A DNA stretch of 44,656 bases from Ignavibacteria bacterium (GTDB taxonomy: Bacteria; Bacteroidota; Ignavibacteria; Kapaibacteriales; UBA4661): assembly GCA_947459425.1 (NCBI GenBank), contig CANHDJ010000028.1, forward strand, positions 1 through 44,656, in the 5' to 3' direction. Position 1 is the first letter of the stretch. The number at the start of each line of letters is the position of its first letter. The translations under genes were made by a program, and so were the position numbers. The notes below the pieces were generated by a model, which searched no databases, had not been told where the DNA came from, and saw only the letters and a list, made by a program, of their open reading frames with translations. This document shows positions 8,373-16,842 of this stretch, piece after piece.

Positions 8373-8421
8373 AGCAAGTCGTACAAGGACACGAAGGTTT
8401 CGGTCCTTGTACGCTCTTGCT
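8373..8421 (-). terminator. Stem-loop after ndk
   Basis: The arms GTACAAGGAC (8381-8390) and GTCCTTGTAC (8403-8412) are perfect complements. An inner CGAA/TTCG helix (8392-8395, 8399-8402) and outer AGCAAG/CTTGCT pairs extend them. The hairpin lies 14 bases after the ndk stop codon and before the ATPase operon. No T-run follows on the minus strand, so it may be a transcript-end stabiliser or a weak terminator rather than a classical intrinsic terminator. Confidence 0.5.
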
Positions 8422-8434
8422 TGAGATTGCACTT

Positions 8435-8860
8435 TTACCGAGCATTTGCTGCGATTTCTGCTTCGCTAAAAAAGAATGCTACTTCTTGACGACCATTTTC
8501 AACAGAATCCGAGCCGTGTGCCGCATTTTCGCCTTTGGACGATGCGAAACGCTTGCGGATAGTGCCTTCTGCGGCTTCTGCCGGGTCGGTAGCGCCAATG
8601 AGTGTTCGGTAATCAACGACAGCATTGTCTTTTTCTAATGCAATGACAACCACCGGACCACTGCACATAAAATCGACGAGTTCGCCGTAAAATGGGCGCT
8701 CTTTGTGAACGGCGTAAAACGCGCCGGACTGCTCTTTGGAAAGGCGAATCATTTTCAAACCGAGTACCTTGAAACCCGCTTGCGTAATCATTGCGACGAT
8801 TTCGCCAACAACATTTTTCCGAACGGCATCGGGTTTACAAATAGCTAGTGTACGTTCCAT
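8435..8860 (-). CDS. ndk: Nucleoside diphosphate kinase
   Basis: Ndk transfers the gamma phosphate between nucleoside di- and triphosphates through a phospho-histidine intermediate. From the ATG at 8860 the protein has 141 residues ([16 protein letters not shown]), the standard length. The active-site segment NAAHGSDS carries the catalytic His115, and the usual KPDAV and KERPFY segments are present. The frame stays open upstream, but the added sequence is a shadow of the Ala-rich sucD tail, so the 8860 start is clear. The gene lies between the sucD terminator and a strong stem-loop, so it is probably transcribed on its own or with a short leader. Confidence 0.97.
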   Translation of the reverse strand: MERTLAICKPDAVRKNVVGEIVAMITQAGFKVLGLKMIRLSKEQSGAFYAVHKERPFYGELVDFMCSGPVVVIALEKDNAVVDYRTLIGATDPAEAAEGTIRKRFASSKGENAAHGSDSVENGRQEVAFFFSEAEIAANAR

Positions 8861-8910
8861 GATGAAATGAATAAAGTGAAAAGTGAAAAAATGAAAAATG
8901 GGAAAACACC

Positions 8911-8950
8911 AAAAAATTTCGCCGCAAAATAATCTACTTTGCGGCGAAAT
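8911..8950 (-). terminator. Rho-independent terminator of sucD
   Basis: A perfect 13-bp stem (ATTTCGCCGCAAA at 8916-8928 paired with 8938-8950) has a nine-base loop and, on the minus strand, is followed by a run of T. It starts 19 bases after the sucD stop codon, so it should end sucD transcription before ndk. Confidence 0.85.
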
Positions 8951-8969
8951 CTCTGGAAATTTGAGTCTC

Positions 8970-10133
8970 TTATTTTTTTGCTGTGGCTTTTGCGGCCGGC
9001 TTCGCCGTAGGCTTTGCTGTGGCTTTTGAATCCTCTGCCTTTGCTGGCGCTGCTTTTGCGGCAACAGCCTTTGGAGCAGATGTCTTCGCTGCCGGAGCAG
9101 CTTTCGGAGCAGCTTTTGCGGCTGGGGCTTTTGCGGCTGGTTTCTCAGCAGCCTTTGGCGCAGCAGCTTTCGGTGCGGCGGTAGCTTTTGGCGCAACAGA
9201 TTTTACTTCGATTCCAAGTGCTTTTGCAACGGTAATACCGATGGTTGCTGGCGATTCAACAACGTGAATACCAGCTTTTTTCATTGCTGCCATTTTCTCT
9301 TTTGCCGTGCCTTTGCCGCCGGAGATAATTGCCCCAGCGTGTCCCATGCGTCGTCCCGGAGGCGCTGTCTGACCAGCGATAAAGCCAACGACGGGCTTTT
9401 TCACGTATTTTTTGATATATTCCGCCGCTTCTTCTTCCGCCGAACCGCCGATTTCACCAATCATCACGATTGCGTTGGTTTTGGGGTCTTCGTTGAAGAG
9501 TTTGATAGCGTCAATAAAGCGTGTGCCGATAATCGGGTCGCCGCCAATACCGATAGCAGTAGATTGTGCGATACCGAGATCGCTCATTTGCTTGACTGCC
9601 TCGTAGGTCAGTGTGCCGGAGCGTGATACCAAGCCGACTCCACCGTCATTTCCTGCGGGAGTAAACGCGGAAGGCGTGAAAATAAAGCCCGGCATGATAC
9701 CAATTTTACATTCGCCCGGGGTGATAATGCCTGGGCAGTTCGGTCCGATAAGACGCGATTGCGAGTTTTTCAGCGCCGCATGGACGACCGTCATATCGCG
9801 CACAGGAATACCTTCGGTGATGCAGATAATCAAACCGATACCCGCTTCAATCGCCTCCAAAATCGCCTCGCCCGCCAAGGATGCCGGAACGAAAATAATG
9901 GACGTGTCCGCCTTTGTCGCTGTTACCGCATCTTTGACCGTATTGAAGACTGGTACAGCACGGTTGAACGTGTCTTCGCCTTTGCCGGAATACTTCGTGC
10001 CGCCTTTGCCAGGAGTGACTCCACCGACAACATTCGTGCCGTAAGCAAGCATTTGAGAAGCATGGAATGTGCCTTCATTGCCCGTGATGCCTTGCACAAG
10101 GACTTTTGTATTTTTGTTGACCAAAACGCTCAT
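8970..10133 (-). CDS. sucD: Succinyl-CoA synthetase (succinate-CoA ligase) alpha subunit with Ala/Lys/Pro-rich C-terminal tail
   Basis: SucD is the CoA-binding, phospho-histidine subunit of succinyl-CoA synthetase in the TCA cycle. Starting at the ATG at 10133 ([18 protein letters not shown]) it has 387 residues. Residues 1-310 match Suc[16 protein letters not shown], the GPNCPGII segment, and [10 protein letters not shown] with the catalytic His265. The family normally ends near residue 290-300. Here a tail of about 77 residues follows, made almost only of Ala, Lys and Pro (units such as APKAAAPKA and AAKAAPK), like a histone-H1-type disordered tail. The reading frame upstream of 10133 is not coding. 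The beta subunit sucC is not in the window. A strong terminator follows the stop codon. Confidence 0.96.
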   Translation of the reverse strand: MSVLVNKNTKVLVQGITGNEGTFHASQMLAYGTNVVGGVTPGKGGTKYSGKGEDTFNRAVPVFNTVKDAVTATKADTSIIFVPASLAGEAILEAIEAGIGLIICITEGIPVRDMTVVHAALKNSQSRLIGPNCPGIITPGECKIGIMPGFIFTPSAFTPAGNDGGVGLVSRSGTLTYEAVKQMSDLGIAQSTAIGIGGDPIIGTRFIDAIKLFNEDPKTNAIVMIGEIGGSAEEEAAEYIKKYVKKPVVGFIAGQTAPPGRRMGHAGAIISGGKGTAKEKMAAMKKAGIHVVESPATIGITVAKALGIEVKSVAPKATAAPKAAAPKAAEKPAAKAPAAKAAPKAAPAAKTSAPKAVAAKAAPAKAEDSKATAKPTAKPAAKATAKK

Positions 10134-10239
10134 AGCGCAAAAAATTGAAAATTGTAGGGATAGAGAATTATTTCGTTGCTGTGTTGAAGAGGCGGTTTTG
10201 CGGCAAACGCGCTCAACTGCCGTTATGGATACAGACTTG

Positions 10240-10266
10240 CAAAAATAGGAAATTTTTTTCGCCCAA
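10240..10266 (-). promoter_or_regulatory. Promoter candidate for sucD
   Basis: On the minus strand TATTTTTG (10247-10240) fits the TAnnTTTG box, with TTG (10266-10264) 16 bases upstream, a little closer than the usual spacing. It lies about 107 bases before the sucD ATG, in the region between sucD and the permease gene. Pattern match only. Confidence 0.3.
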
Positions 10267-10359
10267 CGAAGGAAAGAGAATGAAAACGAGAAAGAAAATA
10301 TCATCCGCCATACTTTATTGTTGTCCCCGTCGCCCTACGGCAGCTCAATTTACCATCTC

Positions 10360-11694
10360 TCACACCCGCTCTTTTCGTAAAAGCGCCGTTGCCGAGCGGA
10401 TTTTTCCTGCTTGGCGTGCCGGAGCAAGTCCTGAAAGCAGCGCAAACACAAGTGCAATCGCACAAACACCGCATACATCCGGCCATTCGACAATAAGCGG
10501 CAAAATGGGAATCACATACCGCGACGTGTCGAGTGTTATCCAGCCAAAGTTCATCTGCCCCCAGCATACACCAACGCCCAAAGCCGCACCCAGAGCCGTT
10601 CCGATAACTCCCACAAGCAGACTGTGGCTAAAAAATATGGAGATTATCAGCCCCGACGGTGCGCCCATGGCTTTAAGCATTCCGATTTCTGCCCGCTTTT
10701 CAGCAACTGCCATCGAAAGCGAGGCAAAAATATTGAACACTGCTACCAAAACAATGATAAACAGCACACAAAATGCCGCCAAACGTTCAAATCGCATCAC
10801 GTTGTAGAGTTCGCGGTGCAGGTCGAACCACGTTTCGATGCGGTATGCTGGCGGCAGGGCGCGTTGCAAAAGCATTTGCGCTTGATTACTTTGATTTACA
10901 TTGTCAAGGCGAATGTCCAGTGTTTGTGCGGCATCGGTGGGGATTTTGAGTAAGCGCCGAGCGGACGGAAGCGCCGTGTATGCTTGCGTTGCGTCGTATT
11001 CTTTGGTGTTCGACTGAAACACGCCAACAATAGCAGCCCGCACACTTTTTGGTGGTAAGCCTTGTGTAATGGCAGTTTCGATGGCGGCTGGCGCAAGCAG
11101 TTGTACGGTGTCGCCAACGACGAGTCGCAAATTATCTGCCAGCGAAGCACCCATCACCAGCGAGACGCATTGCGGCGTACCTTCCAGTCGAAACTCCCCC
11201 ACAACCAGTGTTTTCCGAATCCCAGAGACAATATCTGCCTTGTCCGCATCAATGCCGATAAGCTGAAATGGCTTCATGGAGCGCCCATTGATGCAGACCA
11301 TTTTGCCACTGGCAATGGGAGCAAGATAGGATGAGCCAAGCGGCTGTAAAGCGCTTTGAATCTGGTTTTGGAGCGAGTCGTTGAGGGTGAGCCACTGTTC
11401 GGGAGCAGTAGAATTTGCCGCCAGCACAGCGGCAATTTTGCTGATACGAATGTGAGGATCGAAGCCAATCAAAAAGCGGTCAATGAGTGCTTGGAAGCCG
11501 TTAAAAAGCGACATCACAATCACGAGCGCTGCCACTCCAAGCGTAATCCCACCAATCGAAATGGCGGTAATGACGGAAATAAAATTGAGCGAGTGCTTTG
11601 AGAGTAAGTACCGACGGGCAATAAAGAGCGAAAGCCGCGTGAGGGCGGCTTTGTTACTCATTGTTACGGTTGGATTTTTCATGGTATCGTTCAT
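10360..11694 (-). CDS. ABC transporter permease, LolC/LolE-like (FtsX/MacB family)
   Basis: A 444-residue permease of the lipoprotein-releasing type. The N-terminus has the family signature FIARRYLLSKHSLNFISVIT, followed by the first transmembrane helix (GITLGVAALVIVMSLFNGF), a periplasmic domain of about 220 residues, and three C-terminal helices (around FCVLFIIVLVAVFNIFASL, IISIFFSHSLLVGVIGTALG and VCGVCAIALVFALLSGLAPA). In the known system two permease copies and the ATPase LolD extract lipoproteins from the inner membrane; no ATPase gene lies next to this one. The start could be the ATG at 11694 or at 11661 (MSNKAALTR). It begins three bases after the pgsA stop codon, so the two are one operon. 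Confidence 0.88.
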   Translation of the reverse strand: MNDTMKNPTVTMSNKAALTRLSLFIARRYLLSKHSLNFISVITAISIGGITLGVAALVIVMSLFNGFQALIDRFLIGFDPHIRISKIAAVLAANSTAPEQWLTLNDSLQNQIQSALQPLGSSYLAPIASGKMVCINGRSMKPFQLIGIDADKADIVSGIRKTLVVGEFRLEGTPQCVSLVMGASLADNLRLVVGDTVQLLAPAAIETAITQGLPPKSVRAAIVGVFQSNTKEYDATQAYTALPSARRLLKIPTDAAQTLDIRLDNVNQSNQAQMLLQRALPPAYRIETWFDLHRELYNVMRFERLAAFCVLFIIVLVAVFNIFASLSMAVAEKRAEIGMLKAMGAPSGLIISIFFSHSLLVGVIGTALGAALGVGVCWGQMNFGWITLDTSRYVIPILPLIVEWPDVCGVCAIALVFALLSGLAPARQAGKIRSATALLRKERV

Positions 11695-11697
11695 GGT

Positions 11698-12252
11698 TTA
11701 GCGTTGTTTCACAATTTTTACAAAGCGAATGACGTAAAGAACCGATGAAACCAGAAGCATTATTAATGCCGCACCCATACTGGCTTGCGAAGCCCATGCG
11801 GGCGCATCCAGTACAAGGCAAGACATCATCACAATCATACAAAAAACAGCGATTTTGCCCGGCATATTCGACGGCAAAACAAAACCCGTGCGCTTCGCAA
11901 TATAAATTCCCGCAAGCATAATCACCAAGTCCCGCGCAAGCACAAGTGCCACAAACCATAGTGCCAATTTCCCCTGCACGACAAGCATAGAGGTTATGAC
12001 GGCAACATAGATTTTATCAGCAAGCGGGTCAATTACTTTTCCTGCTTCGCTGACTTCATTCAGTTTGCGGGCAAGCCAGCCGTCTAGTAAATCGGTGATA
12101 TATGCCAAAACGCCGATAGAATAAGCGATGTAGTTGTGTCCCTGCCATAACAGCACGGCTGAGGGAATTGTCAGCAATGCACGGAGAAAACTCACGCCAT
12201 TGGAATACGTCCAGATTTTATCAGATGTTTTGTGTGCGCTGGATGTGGACAT
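11698..12252 (-). CDS. pgsA: CDP-alcohol phosphatidyltransferase, probably phosphatidylglycerophosphate synthase
   Basis: This 184-residue membrane enzyme carries the complete CDP-alcohol phosphotransferase motif DG-x2-AR-x8-G-x3-D-x3-D, read here as D54-LL-D57-G58..A61-R62..G71..D75..D79. PgsA joins CDP-diacylglycerol and glycerol-3-phosphate in the first committed step of phosphatidylglycerol synthesis. Several hydrophobic segments follow, as in the family. The ATG at 12252 is clear. It is translated just before the LolC/E-like permease. The motif alone does not separate PgsA from other members such as cardiolipin or phosphatidylserine synthases; the N-terminal layout (PNGVSFLRALLTIP-like) favours PgsA. 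Confidence 0.85.
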   Translation of the reverse strand: MSTSSAHKTSDKIWTYSNGVSFLRALLTIPSAVLLWQGHNYIAYSIGVLAYITDLLDGWLARKLNEVSEAGKVIDPLADKIYVAVITSMLVVQGKLALWFVALVLARDLVIMLAGIYIAKRTGFVLPSNMPGKIAVFCMIVMMSCLVLDAPAWASQASMGAALIMLLVSSVLYVIRFVKIVKQR

Positions 12253-12321
12253 AGAGTGGATGAGTTGATAGAAAGACGTTGCTGACGTGCAATGCTCTAG
12301 TGTGGGATACGTGTTTCTAAT

Positions 12322-12351
12322 CCGCCGGACGGCGAAAAAGCCGCCCGACGG
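12322..12351 (-). terminator. GC-rich stem-loop after the epimerase gene
   Basis: The arms at 12322-12333 and 12340-12351 pair over 12 positions with two imperfect pairs around an A-rich loop, 15 bases after the epimerase stop codon. No good T-run follows on the minus strand, so it is a possible but not classical terminator. Confidence 0.4.
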
Positions 12352-12366
12352 GGCATTTAAAAGTTT

Positions 12367-13290
12367 TTATTTGCTCTTCGTTTTGAACCAATCTACTGTG
12401 CGCGAAAGCCCTTCTTCAAAGGAAACTTCGGGCTGCCACTGAAGAAGATTTTTCATCTTCGAGGGCGTACAAACGCTGCGCTTTTGCTCGCCCGCTTTTG
12501 CTGGCGCATGGACACGTTTGAAGGGTTTACCGATCTTCATTTGGAGAAGTTGATAGAGCGTGTTGACGCTGTATTCCATGCCAGTACCAACGTTGTAAAT
12601 ACCTCGTGCATTGTCGCCTAGTGCAAGCACATTTGCGCGGGCAAGGTCGTTCACATAGAGATAATCACGGGTTTGTGTGCCGTCGCCGTTGATGACAGGC
12701 TGTTCGCCTTTCAGCATTTTGGTCGTGAAAATTGCCACGACACCTGCCTCACCATGCGGGTTTTGGCGCGGACCATAGACGTTGGTGTAGCGATAAATCA
12801 CATTTTCAATACCATGAACACTTTTATAGTAGCCAAGATATTTTTCATTGGCAAGTTTCGCCACACCGTAGGGAGAAAGCGGGCGTTTGGAGTGCTTTTC
12901 GTCAGCAGGGAAATAATCCTGCTCGCCATAAATTGCGCCACCGCTCGAAGCGAAAATAATGCGGCGTACCGAAGCTGTGCGTGCGGCTTCATACAGATTC
13001 AGCGCATCAACGATATTGACTTGCGCGTCTAATTTGGGGTCATCAACCGAGACGCGAACGCTAATTTGCGCTGCGTGGTGGTTCAGCACTTCAATTTTTT
13101 CATCCTTGAGCAACTGAGCAATTTTTTTGTCGCCAATCCCTATTTTATGAAATGTTGCTTTCGGGTTGATATTTGCTTTTACGCCAGAACTCATGTCGTC
13201 AATAATAACAACATTATGTCCGGCTTCGATATAGTGGTCAACGATATGCGAGCCGATAAAGCCCGCTCCGCCTGTTACTGCAATATTCAT
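12367..13290 (-). CDS. NAD-dependent epimerase/dehydratase (UDP-glucose 4-epimerase-like)
   Basis: An extended short-chain dehydrogenase/reductase of 307 residues from the ATG at 13290. The N-terminal Rossmann motif is GGAGFIGSH (residues 7-15), an acidic residue follows the second strand (VIIDDMSSG), and the active site YxxxK is in SPYGVAKLANEKYL with an upstream catalytic Ser in FASSGGAIYG. The length and the segments YRYTNVYGPRQNP and DGTQTRDYLYVNDLA are typical of UDP-glucose/GlcNAc 4-epimerases and UDP-glucuronate-type enzymes that supply sugars for surface polysaccharide. The exact substrate cannot be read from sequence. It stands alone between pgsA and nuoN. Confidence 0.9.
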   Translation of the reverse strand: MNIAVTGGAGFIGSHIVDHYIEAGHNVVIIDDMSSGVKANINPKATFHKIGIGDKKIAQLLKDEKIEVLNHHAAQISVRVSVDDPKLDAQVNIVDALNLYEAARTASVRRIIFASSGGAIYGEQDYFPADEKHSKRPLSPYGVAKLANEKYLGYYKSVHGIENVIYRYTNVYGPRQNPHGEAGVVAIFTTKMLKGEQPVINGDGTQTRDYLYVNDLARANVLALGDNARGIYNVGTGMEYSVNTLYQLLQMKIGKPFKRVHAPAKAGEQKRSVCTPSKMKNLLQWQPEVSFEEGLSRTVDWFKTKSK

Positions 13291-13564
13291 AGCGTGTAGT
13301 TCATCTTTTATGAAGGTGGAGGGAATATATTTTTTCAAATTTACGGATTTCGGTTGGACTTATCCAAAACGTTTCCTTCAATGCTGTCAAGTTATTGGAG
13401 TTCGGTGCAATCTTGCTCCGTCTCGTCCCAATCCTTCTCCCGGAAGATTGGTTATTGCACACAAGTCTTGGTAGGCTTGCTGAGTCATCATTTATTCGGG
13501 GCGAGGGTCTCGCTTACGGTACGCGAGATCCCACCCAAAAAGGCAGCCCCTCGCCTATTCAACG

Positions 13565-15001
13565 TTACATCACAATCCCTGTCCACCGCATTACCACACT
13601 TGGCAATAAACCAAGCAAAATTACTCCTGCCACAGCAATACCAATCGTTACGCCCGACATTCCGGGCTGTGCCGGATAGGTCTCGCCGCTTTCGTGGTTG
13701 CGGAAATACATCGCAACAATCAACCCCAGGTAGAAATAGGCGGAAATGACGCTGGCAAGCGCTCCAACAAGTGCCAACCACGTATAACCCGCTTCAATGG
13801 CTGCCGTGAAAAGATAATATTTTCCAAAAAAGACGGCAAACGGTGGCAATCCAAGCAAGGAGAACATAAATAGTGACATAACACCCGCCAAAAGGGGATG
13901 ACGCTTCGCCAAGCCCGCATAATCGCTAAATTCAAGCTGTTTGCCGTATTTATGTTCTAATGCCGCCGCAACGATAAACGCGCCCATTTGCGTACAGAGA
14001 TACGCCGCAAGATAAAACATCAGCCCGCTTGTGCCGCGACTAGAACCAGCGACAATACCCATCATCATATAACCGGCTTGCGCAATGGAGGAATATGCCA
14101 GAAGTCGCTTAACATTTTGCTGCGCACACGCTGCGATGTTTCCGTAGAGCATAGATGCTGCCGAAATACACGCCAGCAGATGAACGATTTTTACACTGTC
14201 TGGTCCGCCATTGGGAATAAGCGCTCCGGCAATTTGAATAAAAGCAGCAAACGCAGCAGCCTTTCCTCCTGTACTCATAAATGCTGTTACGACGGTCGGA
14301 GCGCCTTGATACACGTCCGGCGACCACCCATGAAAAGGAAATGCCGAGACTTTGAAACTCAGACCAATCAGTATCAAACCCGTTCCTGCGAGCAGCAAAG
14401 TCGGCATTTGCGAACCATAGCTAACAGAGGCGCGAATGGCGGAATATTCCATTTTGCCACCCGTAGCACCGTAAATAAGCGCCATGCCGTAGAGCAGAAA
14501 ACCTGTGGAAAAAGCGCCAAGGAGGAAATATTTCAACCCAGATTCAACCGAAAGCTGTTCATTGCGCATATACGCCGAAAGCACATAAAAACTGATGGAC
14601 ATAATTTCAATGCCGATAAACGCGATAAGCAGATGATTCGCGTGCGCCATAAGCATCATGCCGCTCACGGCGAACAGCACCAAAACATAGAACTCATCGA
14701 ACTCCCACGCCATTTTCTGCAAATATGGTCGCGCCGCAATCATCACCAAAATTCCCGATGAGGCAAAGAGAATATCGAAGAATGAAGCATACATTCCCGT
14801 TGTTATCATGCCATTAAATGCTGTTCCGTTTCTTCCCCAGAGCAGTGCAGCAAAGGTAAGAACAATCGCCAAACCACTTGTGGCATACGGCATGACGATA
14901 TTACTCCGCTTTTTCGGTACAAATGCACCAATGAGCATTGCCGTAATGCCGAAAAATGAACACAGTGCTATCGGTAATGAGTAGAATACATCGTAAAGCA
15001 T
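13565..15001 (-). CDS. nuoN: NADH-quinone oxidoreductase subunit N
   Basis: NuoN is an antiporter-like membrane subunit of respiratory complex I and takes part in proton pumping. The 478-residue protein is hydrophobic throughout, with about 13-14 helices. It has the family segment IGIEIMSISFYVLSAYMR, with the conserved Glu in a helix, and FHGWSPDVYQGAP, which is diagnostic for NuoN/ND2. The ATG at 15001 is used. It follows nuoM by 46 bases on the same strand, the usual L-M-N order, but nuoL and the rest of the complex are not in the window because rnr lies upstream of nuoM. Confidence 0.96.
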   Translation of the reverse strand: MLYDVFYSLPIALCSFFGITAMLIGAFVPKKRSNIVMPYATSGLAIVLTFAALLWGRNGTAFNGMITTGMYASFFDILFASSGILVMIAARPYLQKMAWEFDEFYVLVLFAVSGMMLMAHANHLLIAFIGIEIMSISFYVLSAYMRNEQLSVESGLKYFLLGAFSTGFLLYGMALIYGATGGKMEYSAIRASVSYGSQMPTLLLAGTGLILIGLSFKVSAFPFHGWSPDVYQGAPTVVTAFMSTGGKAAAFAAFIQIAGALIPNGGPDSVKIVHLLACISAASMLYGNIAACAQQNVKRLLAYSSIAQAGYMMMGIVAGSSRGTSGLMFYLAAYLCTQMGAFIVAAALEHKYGKQLEFSDYAGLAKRHPLLAGVMSLFMFSLLGLPPFAVFFGKYYLFTAAIEAGYTWLALVGALASVISAYFYLGLIVAMYFRNHESGETYPAQPGMSGVTIGIAVAGVILLGLLPSVVMRWTGIVM

Positions 15002-15047
15002 GATGGCAGAAAAAAGTATGAAATATGAAGGGTGAAATGCGTTGAGG

Positions 15048-16622
15048 TTAATGCTCTTTGTGCGCTGCGCCTTCGGTGGCTGGCGCTGCGTGGAGTTTCT
15101 TCAAGGTTTCGGTGTATTTGGTCGTGCCGAATTTTACCAACTCGAGTTTGCCCACAAGTGCTTTGGTGGATTCGTCAGAAAAGCGCATGAATGTTGATGG
15201 ATAAATACCAATCCAAATCATGAGGATTGTCGCCGGAATGAGCGTTACAAGCTCTTTCGTCGTCAAATCACTCATGGATGCGCTTCCGTCATTCGGGAAT
15301 TTTCCAAAGCAGATATTATTGTACAACTTGAGCATATAGATTGCAACAAAAACACCTGTTGTCGCGCCCAAAATGCCGAATGTCCAGTTATTCAAAAATG
15401 GCGAGCGGAACGTGCCGAGAAGCAGCAAATACTCACCAATAAAGCCGTTTAAGCCCGGCAAGCCCACGAGAGAAAAGAGCGAAATGGCAAACAATACCGC
15501 AAACATCGGCATCACCTTCGCAATGCCGCCATAATCGGCAAGATTCGTCGTGCCGCGCTGCTGGGTCAAAACGCCCAGACACAAAAACAACCCCGTAACC
15601 GAGAGTCCGTGATTAAACGTCTGCAAAATAGCGCCCTGTATGCCTTCGGGGGTCATGGAAAATACGCCCATAACCATTGTTCCCAAGCTGCTGACAAGCG
15701 CGTAGGAAGCCAAACGGCGCATATCGGTTTGCACAATAGCGAGCATTGCACCGTAGATAACGGCGGCTGCCCCCAAAGCGCACATAATCTTAGCGTATTC
15801 AAACGACGATTGCGGAAACATCTCCAAACCAAAGCGAATAAGCCCGTAAATCCCTATCTTGAACAGTACCGCTCCAACGACGACCGTCCCGACAAGCGGT
15901 GATTCGGACTGCACATCCGGCAGCCATGTGTGAAGAGGAAACAGGGGAATTTTAATGCAGAATGCCAGCATAAACGCCGCGAACATCCATTTTTGCGTTG
16001 AAAGCGGAATCGTCGGTGCAATCTCGCGCAAAAGCAAAAGATTGGTCGTGAAATGTCCCGTTGTTTGCTGGACATAGTAGCCAAGCCATATCAAACCTAC
16101 CAGCATTACGAGCGAACCAAACATCGTGTAAATAAAAAACTTTATTGCTGCAAATGTTCTGCGCTCACCGCCCCAAACACCGATGAGGAAATACATCGGT
16201 ATCAAAATAAGTTCAAAAAAGACGTAAAAAAGGAAGGTGTCTAATGCAGCGAAAATCCCAATAACACCAAATTCTAGGAGCAAAATAAGCGCATAAAATT
16301 CTTTCTCCTGTTCTTTGATACTGTCAAAGCCAGCAAGAATCACCATCGGCATTGTGAGCGTCGTCAGAAAAATAAACAACACCGACATCCCGTCAACCCC
16401 TACACGGAAGCCCGCATCAAGTGCCGGTATCCATGAAACGTTGGTGAGCATCTGCATATTCGGATTGGTGTGGTCAAAGCCCAGAAGCATCGCCAAAGCG
16501 AAGACAAAGGCAACCAACGACATCAGCAGAGATGAGTATTTAAGCGCTTTCTTAGCATCACGGCTGACAAGCAAAAGCGCAAGTGCGCCGACAAGAGGTG
16601 CAAAGAGCGTTGCAAGAAGCAT
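15048..16622 (-). CDS. nuoM: NADH-quinone oxidoreductase subunit M
   Basis: NuoM is a proton-pumping, Mrp-antiporter-like subunit of complex I. From the ATG at 16622 (MLLATLFAPLVGALAL) the protein has 524 residues; an upstream in-frame extension is non-hydrophobic and unlike the family. The essential Glu is visible near residue 137 in FFELILIPMYFLIGVWGG. The antiporter segments FPLHTWLPDVQSESP and VGLPGLNGFIGEY are conserved. It lies directly before nuoN. The gap of 220 bases up to rnr probably holds its promoter, although no clear TAnnTTTG box with good spacing was found there. Confidence 0.96.
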   Translation of the reverse strand: MLLATLFAPLVGALALLLVSRDAKKALKYSSLLMSLVAFVFALAMLLGFDHTNPNMQMLTNVSWIPALDAGFRVGVDGMSVLFIFLTTLTMPMVILAGFDSIKEQEKEFYALILLLEFGVIGIFAALDTFLFYVFFELILIPMYFLIGVWGGERRTFAAIKFFIYTMFGSLVMLVGLIWLGYYVQQTTGHFTTNLLLLREIAPTIPLSTQKWMFAAFMLAFCIKIPLFPLHTWLPDVQSESPLVGTVVVGAVLFKIGIYGLIRFGLEMFPQSSFEYAKIMCALGAAAVIYGAMLAIVQTDMRRLASYALVSSLGTMVMGVFSMTPEGIQGAILQTFNHGLSVTGLFLCLGVLTQQRGTTNLADYGGIAKVMPMFAVLFAISLFSLVGLPGLNGFIGEYLLLLGTFRSPFLNNWTFGILGATTGVFVAIYMLKLYNNICFGKFPNDGSASMSDLTTKELVTLIPATILMIWIGIYPSTFMRFSDESTKALVGKLELVKFGTTKYTETLKKLHAAPATEGAAHKEH

Positions 16623-16842
16623 AATGGCAATCGGAATGTAGTTGTGTGAGACGGTGGAAACGGTGACGGAATGGGCTTTGCAGCGCCAGATGCGCTCCGC
16701 TACCATTCACGAAGGCACAATTTAGCAAAATCGCCGCGCTTGGCAAATTATTTGTCAGGAAAAGTTCTGGAAAAATGCCAACGCTTGCTACCGGAAGAAA
16801 GGCAAAATCAAGGCTATGGGAAAATCGGCTGCCGCACCAGTA

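Noticed and set aside
8861-9196. N-terminal extension of the ndk frame to 9196
   Set aside because: The extension reads through the sucD terminator and the antisense of the Ala-rich tail; Ndk proteins begin at the 8860 ATG.
13339-13564. Spacer between nuoN and the epimerase with a TCTCGC/GCGAGA inverted repeat near 13507-13531
   Set aside because: The stem is only six pairs with a nine-base loop and no T-run; no gene or tRNA fold found.
13988-14761. 257-residue plus-strand frame opposite nuoN
   Set aside because: Antisense shadow of a conserved membrane subunit; no recognisable motif.
16623-16842. Possible promoter or small gene between rnr and nuoM
   Set aside because: A TAATTTG sequence lacks one base of the TAnnTTTG box and no coding frame or hairpin stands out.
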